DNA of 13,486 bases from Microcaldota archaeon (GTDB taxonomy: Archaea > Micrarchaeota > Micrarchaeia > Micrarchaeales > CABMGC01): NCBI GenBank assembly GCA_021804305.1, contig JAJZKF010000010.1:1-13486 (forward strand), in the 5' to 3' direction. Numbering within the stretch: the stretch's first letter is position 1; each line of letters starts with the position of its first letter. Shown piece by piece: positions 5,932 to 11,498 of this stretch. The notes beneath the pieces were generated by a model. It had not been told where the DNA came from, did not search any database, and saw nothing but the letters and a program-made list of their open reading frames with translations. The translations under genes were made by a program, and so were the position numbers.

Positions 5932-6252
5932 CTATATCACAACTCCCTCCTTTAGTGCCTGGCTGACGATGTTTATCCCCTTGGACATCTCGTCAAATCT
6001 CCTCTTGCTGCACTGTATGAAATCCACCGGATAGTCTATGTGTTGTTTCTCGTGCCACTCTGCCATTAGCTTTCCAACCAGGCTTTTATCATACTCCTTA
6101 ACAACCACGATCAGATCGATGTCACTATCCTCGTGTGCTGTCCCGGTTGCCCTGGAACCAAAGAACACCATATTGGTTATATTATACCTCTCCTTCACGG
6201 AGTCCTTAAAACTCTTAAGTAGTCTCAATATTTCAGGGTCGATTTTGCCCAT
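5932..6252 (-). CDS. MNT-type nucleotidyltransferase, antitoxin of a HEPN/MNT pair
   Basis: The 106-aa protein carries the minimal nucleotidyltransferase signature: G32-S33 in FFGSRATGTAHEDSDIDLIV (30-49), the metal-binding D44 and D46, and a third acidic strand VDFIQ with D77. This is the usual length for MNT proteins. In studied HEPN/MNT modules the MNT protein neutralises the HEPN RNase, in some cases by adding AMP residues to it; that role is inferred here. Its start overlaps the end of the HEPN gene by 28 bp, so the pair is co-transcribed with HEPN first. It lies between the tRNA-Ser end and the distal copy of that end. Confidence 0.92.
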   Translation of the reverse strand: MGKIDPEILRLLKSFKDSVKERYNITNMVFFGSRATGTAHEDSDIDLIVVVKEYDKSLVGKLMAEWHEKQHIDYPVDFIQCSKRRFDEMSKGINIVSQALKEGVVI

Positions 6253-6614
6253 TCTAGCACCTCTTTTGCTGCTGATATCGCAACCTCAACATCCTCTTCA
6301 TTTACATTCATCTTGTCATCAAGCGCAGGGTACCTTGTGGCCACATAGTAGCGGTCTAATTTCTCTATACCTCTAAGTATGCTTGTAGGGGCCTTTACGC
6401 TCTCTGCCAGTTTGTGTAGGTCGTGTATCTTGTCAAATCTCTTAAGTTTGTACACCTGGACTGCCTTGAAAGACTTTTCCGCAACCTGCTGGCAATAGTA
6501 TGAAGCGTCCAGGAACTTCTCGTTCTGATACAGCAACTCGGCCGTATTCAGGTTATCCTCGGCTATCTTGATCCATTCAGCTATGTCCTCTTTCATGAGT
6601 AAATAATTACGCAT
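6225..6614 (-). CDS. HEPN-domain protein, toxin partner of MNT
   Basis: The 129-aa all-helical HEPN protein has the family pattern: IKIAEDNLNTAELLYQ (16-30), then YYCQQVAEKSFKAVQVY (39-55), HDLHKLAESV (64-73) and a C-terminal helix with RYP (94-96). HEPN partners of MNT are usually 110-140 aa and act as RNases. The strong RX4HXY active site of studied toxins is not seen at the C-terminal helix; R59-x4-H64 is the only match to RX4H, so RNase activity is uncertain. A TATA-like TATTTATAAT (6626-6617) lies 25 bp before ATG 6596, favouring the start MKEDIAEW (codon 7) with a leaderless mRNA; the upstream ATG at 6614 sits too close to it. MNT follows with overlapping ends. Confidence 0.9.
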   Translation of the reverse strand: MRNYLLMKEDIAEWIKIAEDNLNTAELLYQNEKFLDASYYCQQVAEKSFKAVQVYKLKRFDKIHDLHKLAESVKAPTSILRGIEKLDRYYVATRYPALDDKMNVNEEDVEVAISAAKEVLEWAKSTLKY

Positions 6615-6616
6615 CT

Positions 6617-6626
6617 ATTATAAATA
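6617..6626 (-). promoter_or_regulatory. Putative TATA box of the HEPN/MNT operon
   Basis: The minus strand reads TATTTATAAT, centred 25 bp upstream of the in-frame ATG at 6596, the distance expected for an archaeal leaderless transcript. Two copies of TAAGACGACA lie about 40-75 bp further upstream. Confidence 0.5.
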
Positions 6627-6663
6627 ATCACCATAAAAGATAGGTAGCAATCCAATCAAGTAT

Positions 6664-6673
6664 TAAGACGACA
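6664..6673. repeat. 10-bp direct repeat, copy 1
   Basis: TAAGACGACA recurs exactly at 6686-6695, 22 bp away start to start (about two helical turns), between tRNA-Ser and the HEPN/MNT promoter. It may be a binding site for a regulator or an integrase arm site; this is a guess from spacing. Confidence 0.45.
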
Positions 6674-6685
6674 TAATGCCATATC

Positions 6686-6695
6686 TAAGACGACA
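6686..6695. repeat. 10-bp direct repeat, copy 2
   Basis: Second TAAGACGACA, ending 8 bp from the tRNA-Ser 3' end and touching the T-run that probably ends tRNA transcription. Confidence 0.45.
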
Positions 6696-6699
6696 AAAA
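6695..6699 (-). terminator. T-run terminator after tRNA-Ser
   Basis: Five T residues on the minus strand begin 5 bp past the discriminator base of tRNA-Ser. Archaeal polymerase stops at such oligo-T tracts, so this is the likely end of the SRP RNA-tRNA transcript. Confidence 0.4.
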
Positions 6700-6703
6700 T
6701 GAT

Positions 6704-6716
6704 CGCTGGGTACGAG
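6704..6716. repeat. 13-bp repeat within the tRNA-Ser 3' end (att-like, tRNA copy)
   Basis: This is the 3' acceptor strand and T-stem strand of tRNA-Ser, identical to 5807-5819. Archaeal integrases commonly use tRNA 3' ends as attachment sites and keep the tRNA intact after insertion. Confidence 0.6.
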
Positions 6717-6786
6717 AATCGAACTCGTGAAAGGCTTGCGCCTAAACAGGTTAGCAACCTGCCGCCCTACCACTAGGCGAACCCAG
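6704..6786 (-). tRNA. tRNA-Ser (anticodon GCT)
   Basis: The minus strand folds as a class II tRNA. The acceptor stem is GCTGGGT/ACCCAGC with discriminator G, typical of serine. The D stem is GCC/GGC. The anticodon stem GCAGG/CCTGT has loop TTGCTAA, with anticodon GCT at 6755-6753 reading AGC/AGT. A long variable arm centred on GGCGCAAGCC marks class II. The T arm is ACGAG-TTCGATT-CTCGT. No CCA is encoded. Its 5' end is 11 bp from the SRP RNA 3' end, so it is probably cut out of a joint precursor by RNase P. Its 3' 13 bases recur at 5807-5819. Confidence 0.97.
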
Positions 6787-6797
6787 CATGGGATCGT

Positions 6798-7090
6798 GCA
6801 GCAGAAGCCGGCATTGCACCATGAACCGCGTACAAGGGTTCCACGCCTCTACTCAGCCCTGTATCTCCAAAGCATAGCCATTTGCACGTCGAAGTGCTCG
6901 TACACTTCAACTTTATACTTAGGGTTGCTCCTTCCGGCCTGGCCCGGTTCATATAAAGAACTACCACTGGAGGCAGAACCTCAACGCTTTGGCGTAGATC
7001 TTATATGCAGTCCATAACACTCTGTCAGCATTGGCCCGCCTGAGGGGATTTGCGGCGAGGGAAACCCCTAGCTTCCCGCCTATCTGCTGC
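6798..7090 (-). ncRNA. SRP RNA (7S RNA)
   Basis: The minus strand carries the universal SRP54-binding helix 8 at about 6921-6950: GGGCCAGG, then the GGAA-capped stem CCGGAAGG, then AGCA and ACCC, with the two conserved internal loops. The ends pair as GCAGCAGA (7090-7083) with TCTGCTGC (6805-6798), the 5'-3' helix 1 characteristic of archaeal SRP RNA. The total of about 293 nt is close to the usual 300. The 5' part GGCGGGAAGCTAGGGG and following CCCC fit an Alu-domain fold. The RNA forms the scaffold of the signal recognition particle with SRP54 and SRP19 and delivers ribosomes to the membrane. Ends are set by the terminal helix and may be off by a few bases. tRNA-Ser follows after 11 bp. Confidence 0.93.
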
Positions 7091-7110
7091 GTTATATATA
7101 AGCAGTTGGG

Positions 7111-7120
7111 TTTTAATAAT
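7111..7120 (-). promoter_or_regulatory. Putative TATA box of the SRP RNA gene
   Basis: The minus strand reads ATTATTAAAA at -30 to -21 relative to the SRP RNA 5' end at 7090, with purine-rich GGTAAAAG just upstream as a possible BRE. It begins right after the stop codon of the HAD gene (7126-7124). The closer TATATATAA at 7100-7092 is too near the 5' end to be the main TATA box. Confidence 0.6.
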
Positions 7121-7123
7121 CTT

Positions 7124-7696
7124 TTACCGTTGGCCTCGGGCGCGACTGAGCAAGAAGCGGAGTGCCTCATTTACGCCATAAAATCGGATTACGTTCTCCG
7201 ACTCCTTCACATGCATGTTATGGTGCTGGTGCACAAGCAGAAGTTGTCTCTTGCCTTTTACCATAAGCGGGTAGTCATCAACGTAGATGTCGTACTTGAG
7301 GGAGGCCTTCTCATCTGAGGTATCTGTCAAGTATAGCGGCACTCCCTCAAGCCCCTGCATCCTAAGCCACTTTCTGAGCGCGTCAGAAGTGATGCTGTTT
7401 CTGCCACGCGCGCTTACGAAAGCTACGTCATAATATTCCCTAACATTCTTCATGAGCTTTTTGTCTATGAGCAGCCTTATGCCTGTGTGCCTGTTCACCC
7501 AGAGATCCCTGTAGAATCTTATATAGGTAGGCCATAGCACACTGCCTTTATTTGACTTAGATTCTATGACTTCTTTAAAAGTGTGGCTTGACTTGAGATG
7601 ACGGTTCACCTTCCTCATGACAATCCTGCTTATATCGGCTATTGTGTCATCTATGTCGAATGCGACCCTCAATCTCTTCCCACGTGCTTTCTTCAT
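7124..7696 (-). CDS. HAD-superfamily hydrolase, NT5C-like (5'-nucleotidase type)
   Basis: The 190-aa protein has HAD motif I FDIDDTIAD (13-21; nucleophile D14, D16), motif II VSARG (94-98; S95), lysines for motif III in DEKASLK (128-134), and motif IV VDDYP (139-143). The DIDDTIAD form and VDDYP are typical of the NT5C/YorS-like branch, small 5'(3')-deoxyribonucleotidase relatives, though many such proteins are uncharacterised phosphatases. The N-terminus MKKARGKR is basic. It would be cytoplasmic. The ATG at 7696 has GGGGGTT about 5 bases upstream. The gene lies 36 bp after tRNA-Arg, with no clear TATA box between them, so it may be transcribed with it; its 3' end adjoins the SRP RNA promoter. 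Confidence 0.8.
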   Translation of the reverse strand: MKKARGKRLRVAFDIDDTIADISRIVMRKVNRHLKSSHTFKEVIESKSNKGSVLWPTYIRFYRDLWVNRHTGIRLLIDKKLMKNVREYYDVAFVSARGRNSITSDALRKWLRMQGLEGVPLYLTDTSDEKASLKYDIYVDDYPLMVKGKRQLLLVHQHHNMHVKESENVIRFYGVNEALRFLLSRARGQR

Positions 7697-7732
7697 AAGA
7701 ACCCCCTTATTGTGTCAGTAAGTTTTTCTGAG

Positions 7733-7807
7733 CGGGCATGACGGGATTTGAACCCGCAGCTTACGGCTCCGGAAGCCGCCGTGCTATCCAAGTTACACCA
7801 CATGCCC
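7733..7807 (-). tRNA. tRNA-Arg (anticodon CCG)
   Basis: The acceptor stem is GGGCATG/CATGCCC with discriminator G. The D stem is GTGT/GCAC. The anticodon stem GCGGC/GCCGT has loop TTCCGGA, giving anticodon CCG at 7772-7770, which reads CGG. The T arm is GCGGG-TTCAAAT-CCCGT. No CCA is encoded and no intron is seen. A TATA-like GCTATATC (7846-7839) lies about 35 bp upstream, so a short 5' leader would be removed by RNase P. Confidence 0.96.
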
Positions 7808-7861
7808 AATGATATTCCCTCTATTGCATAGCAAAACAGATATAGCTTGGGCTAGCAGCCA

Positions 7862-7908
7862 TTAAAATAAAAAAAGAAAAAAGAGAAGCAAACAAACAAA
7901 GTCTTCTC
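7862..7908 (-). terminator. Terminator of the TRAM-domain gene
   Basis: Right after the stop codon the minus strand has GAGAAG (7908-7903) and its partner CTTCTC (7888-7883) around a 14-base loop, followed by tracts of six and seven T residues and TTTTA. The T-rich stretch alone would terminate archaeal polymerase; the hairpin is short but perfect. Confidence 0.75.
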
Positions 7909-7909
7909 G

Positions 7910-8269
7910 TTATTCTGGAGTGTCAGTCTCTGATTCAGATCCTGATTCAGGTGAAGATTCAGCTGCAGGCTCCGATGGTGCAGGAGCGCCAGAGGCCTCT
8001 CCGATCATCTCGCCAAGAGCAAACCTTGCTCTTACATCTGTTATTCTTACCCTAACCGTCTGGCCCTGCTTTGCCTCCTTTACGAAGATTACAAAGCCGT
8101 CCTTCTTGGCTATTCCGTCTCCCTTTGCGGCTTGCGCCTCAATGGTTACGTCTACTTCGTCTCCAACCTTTACAGGCTTTGGAAGGAAGTAATTAGGCTT
8201 CATTCCGCCTCCGCCTCTCCTGTCTCCTCTGTCGCCGCGATCTCCGCGGTCTCTTCCGAAATCTCGCAT
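7910..8269 (-). CDS. TRAM-domain RNA-binding protein with RGD-rich N-terminus
   Basis: The 119-aa protein has three regions. Residues 1-22 are an Arg/Gly/Asp repeat (GRDRGDRGDRGDRRGGGG). Residues about 34-92 form a TRAM domain, a beta-barrel shared with MiaB and RumA, with VGDEVDVTIE, AKGDGIAKKDGFVIFV and GQTVRVRITDVRARFALGE. Residues 93-119 are an acidic Ser/Glu/Pro tail. Stand-alone archaeal TRAM proteins are abundant cold-shock-like RNA chaperones; most have about 60-80 residues, so both tails are additions. The arginine-glycine repeats would help bind RNA and the acidic tail could moderate this. ATG 8269 is preceded by AGAGGAAAA. A minus-strand TATA (ATATTATATG, 8326-8317) would give a leader of about 25 bases. 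Confidence 0.9.
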   Translation of the reverse strand: MRDFGRDRGDRGDRGDRRGGGGMKPNYFLPKPVKVGDEVDVTIEAQAAKGDGIAKKDGFVIFVKEAKQGQTVRVRITDVRARFALGEMIGEASGAPAPSEPAAESSPESGSESETDTPE

Positions 8270-8316
8270 TCAATTTTCCTCTGTAGAACTAGCGTTTTAC
8301 GCTTTACTACTTGACC

Positions 8317-8326
8317 ATATAATATG
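8317..8326 (-). promoter_or_regulatory. Putative TATA box of the TRAM gene
   Basis: The minus strand reads ATATTATATG about 50-57 bp upstream of the ATG at 8269, giving a short 5' leader with the AGAGG ribosome binding site. Confidence 0.5.
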
Positions 8327-8389
8327 CTATTCTTATTTATAAATCTATGCCCTATTGCCCAGAGGGCTTCTAAGGTTACTGTGCCACAA

Positions 8390-8400
8390 GTGATAAAAAG
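8390..8400 (+). promoter_or_regulatory. Putative TATA element of the 462-aa gene
   Basis: GTGATAAAAAG is centred about 26 bp before the ATG at 8421, consistent with a leaderless transcript; no ribosome binding site precedes that ATG. Confidence 0.4.
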
Positions 8401-8420
8401 TTGATATACCCAACCAGATC

Positions 8421-9809
8421 ATGGATTCTGATTTTGATTCACGGGTCGGAAAGGGGAACGAGGAGTTCGACTGGGGCCTCTACCCAAAGGTCGAGAGCCT
8501 CCTTCTCGGAAAGGTCGATGACTTTCTTGCGCACAGCACGTTCGCAAAGTTGCTCTCGGAACGCATGATGAACCAGGCATCGACGAAGTTCTCCGACATG
8601 ATAGACTACATGGTGGTCCCGGAGCAATCGGTAGATCTTGATGGGCTCAGCGGGCTGGGCTTCAGCGAGATCAAGTCAGACATATCCGAAGGCGGTGTCA
8701 GGGTCCTGAAGCATCCAAGCTCATACTTCTTTCCGCTCATCGTCTCTCCATCAAAGAAGTACGAGATCGGGATGCGCCCCGAGTTCATCGACCACTTCTT
8801 ACAGGTCCTTGGCCTCGGCGTAGAGGTTGAGGGAGAGCCGTACGCGCCTCTAAGGAAGGCCATTGTAGATGTGGAAGGAGATTACAGCGTCGTCGCATTG
8901 GAGAGAAGAGGATACAACGGATTTGTCGTCAAGGAGTCTGGCGACAGGGAGAGATACCTCGAGGCGCTCAGCTCATTCTTCTCCAGGAAGAGGCATTTCG
9001 AGAGCGACGAGGAGGGCATGAAATCCGTCGAGAACCTGGTGGCCAAGTCAATGGGCAGACTCAGCGACGCCAGGGTCTCGGATGCATTCTTCATAGCAGA
9101 GAGGCTCTACTGGGAGAGGAGGAACAGGGCAGGCCAGGTGCAGAGGGCAAGGCAGGACACAGTCGGAATAGGCTGGGGAAACCAGGATCACCATACGTAC
9201 AGGAGCTCGAGGGAGCACTTTGCCAACATGATATGGATATTCGAGAAGATGGGATACAGGTGCAGGGAGAAATACTATGCGGGAGAGGAGGCTGGCTGGG
9301 GAGCGCAGATACTGGAGCACCCGGTCTGCAACACTGTCGTCTTCACCGACGTGGATCTCCTTCCCGAGGAGACCGACGTGGACTTTCCCCACAAGGGGCT
9401 TTCACATGTAAGCAAGCTGAAGACCGTCGGGCTCTGGATAGGGCTTCACGGCGAGAGCATACTCCAGGCGGGCATGCACCACCTCGAGGCCAAGTTCGAT
9501 TTCAATAAGCTCCGCGAAGAGCTCCCTAACTACGGCATAAAGGTCATGCAGCCTTTCTCGTACTTCCCGTTCCTGAAGCAGGCATTCACGGTGGGCGAGA
9601 GATGGCATGTGGAGAAGGACAGGCTGGACAGGCTCCTTGCGGACTCATCGATAACGAAGGGGCAGTACGAGACCTTCCTGAAGGATGGCGCGATAGGGAG
9701 CCACATGGAGAATCTCGAGCGCACAGAGGGGTTCAAGGGATTCAACAAGGCATCGGTGACCAAGATAATAATGGCAACAGATCCGAGGGCGCAGCAGGCA
9801 GGTGCATAG
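8421..9809 (+). CDS. Conserved-looking 462-aa protein, possible VOC/DUF1338-type metalloenzyme
   Basis: No family is recognised with certainty. The N-terminal half (1-240) is mixed alpha/beta with many acidic residues. The C-terminal part looks most constrained: GWGNQDHHTYRSSREHF (251-267), an alpha-helical FANMIWIFEKMGYR (267-280), GWGAQILEHP (292-301), NTVVFTDVDLLPEET (304-318), then GLWIGLHGE (337-345) and MHHLEAKFDFNKL (352-364). The H-x-x-x-R, helix, 'MGYR' and later HHLEAK order recalls vicinal-oxygen-chelate folds such as DUF1338 (2-oxoadipate dioxygenase/decarboxylase type), where two His and one Glu hold a metal; H257/H258, H353/H354 and E356 would be candidates. That is inference. 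It is probably cytoplasmic, as no membrane segments are seen. A dehydrogenase gene starts 8 bp downstream, so the two probably form one transcript. Confidence 0.6.
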   Translation: MDSDFDSRVGKGNEEFDWGLYPKVESLLLGKVDDFLAHSTFAKLLSERMMNQASTKFSDMIDYMVVPEQSVDLDGLSGLGFSEIKSDISEGGVRVLKHPSSYFFPLIVSPSKKYEIGMRPEFIDHFLQVLGLGVEVEGEPYAPLRKAIVDVEGDYSVVALERRGYNGFVVKESGDRERYLEALSSFFSRKRHFESDEEGMKSVENLVAKSMGRLSDARVSDAFFIAERLYWERRNRAGQVQRARQDTVGIGWGNQDHHTYRSSREHFANMIWIFEKMGYRCREKYYAGEEAGWGAQILEHPVCNTVVFTDVDLLPEETDVDFPHKGLSHVSKLKTVGLWIGLHGESILQAGMHHLEAKFDFNKLREELPNYGIKVMQPFSYFPFLKQAFTVGERWHVEKDRLDRLLADSSITKGQYETFLKDGAIGSHMENLERTEGFKGFNKASVTKIIMATDPRAQQAGA

Positions 9810-9817
9810 TGGTTTTG

Positions 9818-10762
9818 ATGAACAGGATACTGGTAACCGAGCCCGAGTACTTCGACAGGGAGGCGATCTCCATTCTCTCAAAGTCGGGCCAGGTGATAGC
9901 AAGAAGGCTTGACAGGAGGGAGCTTGCAAGAATAATCCCTAAGATCGATGCGATAGTGGTAAGGGTAGAGACTCATCTGGACTCGGAGTTGCTGCGCAAG
10001 GCAAAGAAGCTAAAGGTGATAGGATCGGCAACCACCGGGCTAAACCACATAGACATGGGGCATGCAAAGAGGCTTGGCATAAGGGTCGTTAACCTGCACG
10101 GAACCCACACAGAGGCGACCGCGGAGTTCACAATCGCGCTTCTTCTTGCACTGACAAGAAAGATACCGTGGGCATACTCCTCGCTCGACAGGGGAGAATG
10201 GAAGCGGTACAGGTTCATAGGCACCGATCTTTACGGAAAGACGTTGGGTATATTGGGGCTGGGCCGGATCGGGAAGAGGGTGGCAAGGTATGCAAAGGCT
10301 TTCGGGATGGAGGTCATCGCCTACGACCCTTATGTATCGTCAAGATCGGTAAAGATGGTAAACAGTCTCGGTGCGCTTCTGGGGCGATCTGACGTCATCA
10401 CAATACATACCATGCTCACCGAAGAGACAAGGGAGATGACAAGCGGAAAGGAATTTCGGCTCATGAAGAGAAGACCTTTCCTGATAAACACGGCAAGGGG
10501 TGACATAGTCGACCAGGATGCACTTCTGGCAGCGCTGAGGAGCGGAAGGATCAGAGGAGCCGCGGAGGACGTCTTCCCGAACGAGCCAATTGCGGACAAG
10601 AGGGACAGGCTTCTTGCATATGCCCGCAACAATCAGAACCTTATAGTGACTCCGCATCTTGGCGCCTCAACCCGTGAAGCGGTACACAGCGCAGGGATAG
10701 AGATAGCAAGAAAGGTCTCGGATGCGCTCAAGACCTGGCCTTCTCGTCCAGTGCCTTCCTGA
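9818..10762 (+). CDS. D-2-hydroxyacid dehydrogenase (phosphoglycerate dehydrogenase-like)
   Basis: The 314-aa protein has the NAD-binding Rossmann motif TLGILGLGRIG (142-152) with D170 at the end of the second strand, favouring NAD. It has the full catalytic set of the family: R227 in INTARGDIVD, E256 in DVFPNEP, and H280 in TPHLGAST. Substrate-domain residues GSATTGLNHID (69-79) are also conserved. SerA-type enzymes oxidise 3-phosphoglycerate for serine synthesis, while close relatives reduce glyoxylate or hydroxypyruvate. The DVFPNEP form resembles SerA, but there is no C-terminal ACT domain. The ATG at 9818 is chosen because the frame upstream only overlaps the preceding gene; a GTG at 9809 is possible. 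Its 3' end overlaps the convergent HAD gene by 35 bp. Confidence 0.88.
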   Translation: MNRILVTEPEYFDREAISILSKSGQVIARRLDRRELARIIPKIDAIVVRVETHLDSELLRKAKKLKVIGSATTGLNHIDMGHAKRLGIRVVNLHGTHTEATAEFTIALLLALTRKIPWAYSSLDRGEWKRYRFIGTDLYGKTLGILGLGRIGKRVARYAKAFGMEVIAYDPYVSSRSVKMVNSLGALLGRSDVITIHTMLTEETREMTSGKEFRLMKRRPFLINTARGDIVDQDALLAALRSGRIRGAAEDVFPNEPIADKRDRLLAYARNNQNLIVTPHLGASTREAVHSAGIEIARKVSDALKTWPSRPVPS

Positions 10763-11375
10763 ACTCGTCCAGGTTCCTGAAGAGATAATCGGGCCCGATC
10801 TTCTTGAGCAGCATGTACGGGTCGACGCCGTTGCCCACGCTGCACATGTCTATCTTCGCGAATCTTGCGGTCAGTATGTCCGAGGCCATGTCGCCTACGT
10901 AGACGCTGCCGTCCTTCTTCTCGCCGAACTTCTGCACTATTACAAGAAGGCCGTGCGGGTTCGGCTTGTACTTGGTTATTGAGTCTGCGCTGAGTATGAA
11001 GTCCGCATACTTGATCACTCCGAGCATGCGCGTCTCCTTGATGAGCCTGTACTGCGTCGAGTCGCTGAATATAGCAACCTTCTTCCCCCTCGCCTTCAGG
11101 TCCATGAGCAGTTCTATCGCCCCAGGCTGAAGCCTCGGCCTCGTGAAGTGCGAGTAGATATCATAGACCCTGGCGTAGATCCGGTTCACCTCCTCCTTGA
11201 CCTTGAGGTTCTTGACCTTGTCCGCCTTGTAGTCATCCGCGTGCTCCCTGATGTACTTGATATCGTATCTCCTCTTGAAGAGCCTGCTTAGCTTCACTAA
11301 CGATGTCGATGTGCTGAGCGTTCCGTCCCAGTCAAAAATGAACAATTTATAGTCGGCAAGGCGCTTGGAGAGCAT
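10728..11375 (-). CDS. HAD-superfamily phosphatase, phosphoglycolate phosphatase-like
   Basis: The 215-aa protein has motif I FDWDGTL (14-20; D15, D17), a helical C1-type cap at about 22-85, motif II FSDS (103-106; S104), motif III K137 in KYKPNP, and motif IV GDMASD (161-166; D162, D166). This is the Gph/pyrophosphatase-like branch, which removes phosphate from small metabolites such as 2-phosphoglycolate; the substrate is not provable. The frame extends to a TTG at 11399, but the ATG at 11375 is preferred because CTTTTTAATT on the minus strand lies about 28 bp upstream, as for a leaderless mRNA. It is divergent from the nuclease gene and convergent, with a 35-bp overlap, with the dehydrogenase; a link through glycolate/glyoxylate or serine metabolism is only suggestive. 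Confidence 0.85.
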   Translation of the reverse strand: MLSKRLADYKLFIFDWDGTLSTSTSLVKLSRLFKRRYDIKYIREHADDYKADKVKNLKVKEEVNRIYARVYDIYSHFTRPRLQPGAIELLMDLKARGKKVAIFSDSTQYRLIKETRMLGVIKYADFILSADSITKYKPNPHGLLVIVQKFGEKKDGSVYVGDMASDILTARFAKIDMCSVGNGVDPYMLLKKIGPDYLFRNLDEFRKALDEKARS

Positions 11376-11498
11376 AGGGTTATTAATATTATCAAGCAAT
11401 TAAAAAGGTATGTGATGAGACAGGTGATCGCTGAGCAATTGCGATGACGATCGGTAGGCGGTCTGAACTATATCCTGTTTTTTATTGTGTGGATTGGA

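Noticed and set aside
7092..7100. TATATATAA as the TATA box of the SRP RNA gene
   Set aside because: It ends only 2 bases from the SRP RNA 5' end defined by the terminal helix; ATTATTAAAA at 7111-7120 has the correct spacing.
9602..9817. N-terminal extension of the dehydrogenase frame
   Set aside because: It lies entirely within the 462-aa gene in another frame, is Gly/Arg-rich and not protein-like; family start fits the ATG at 9818.
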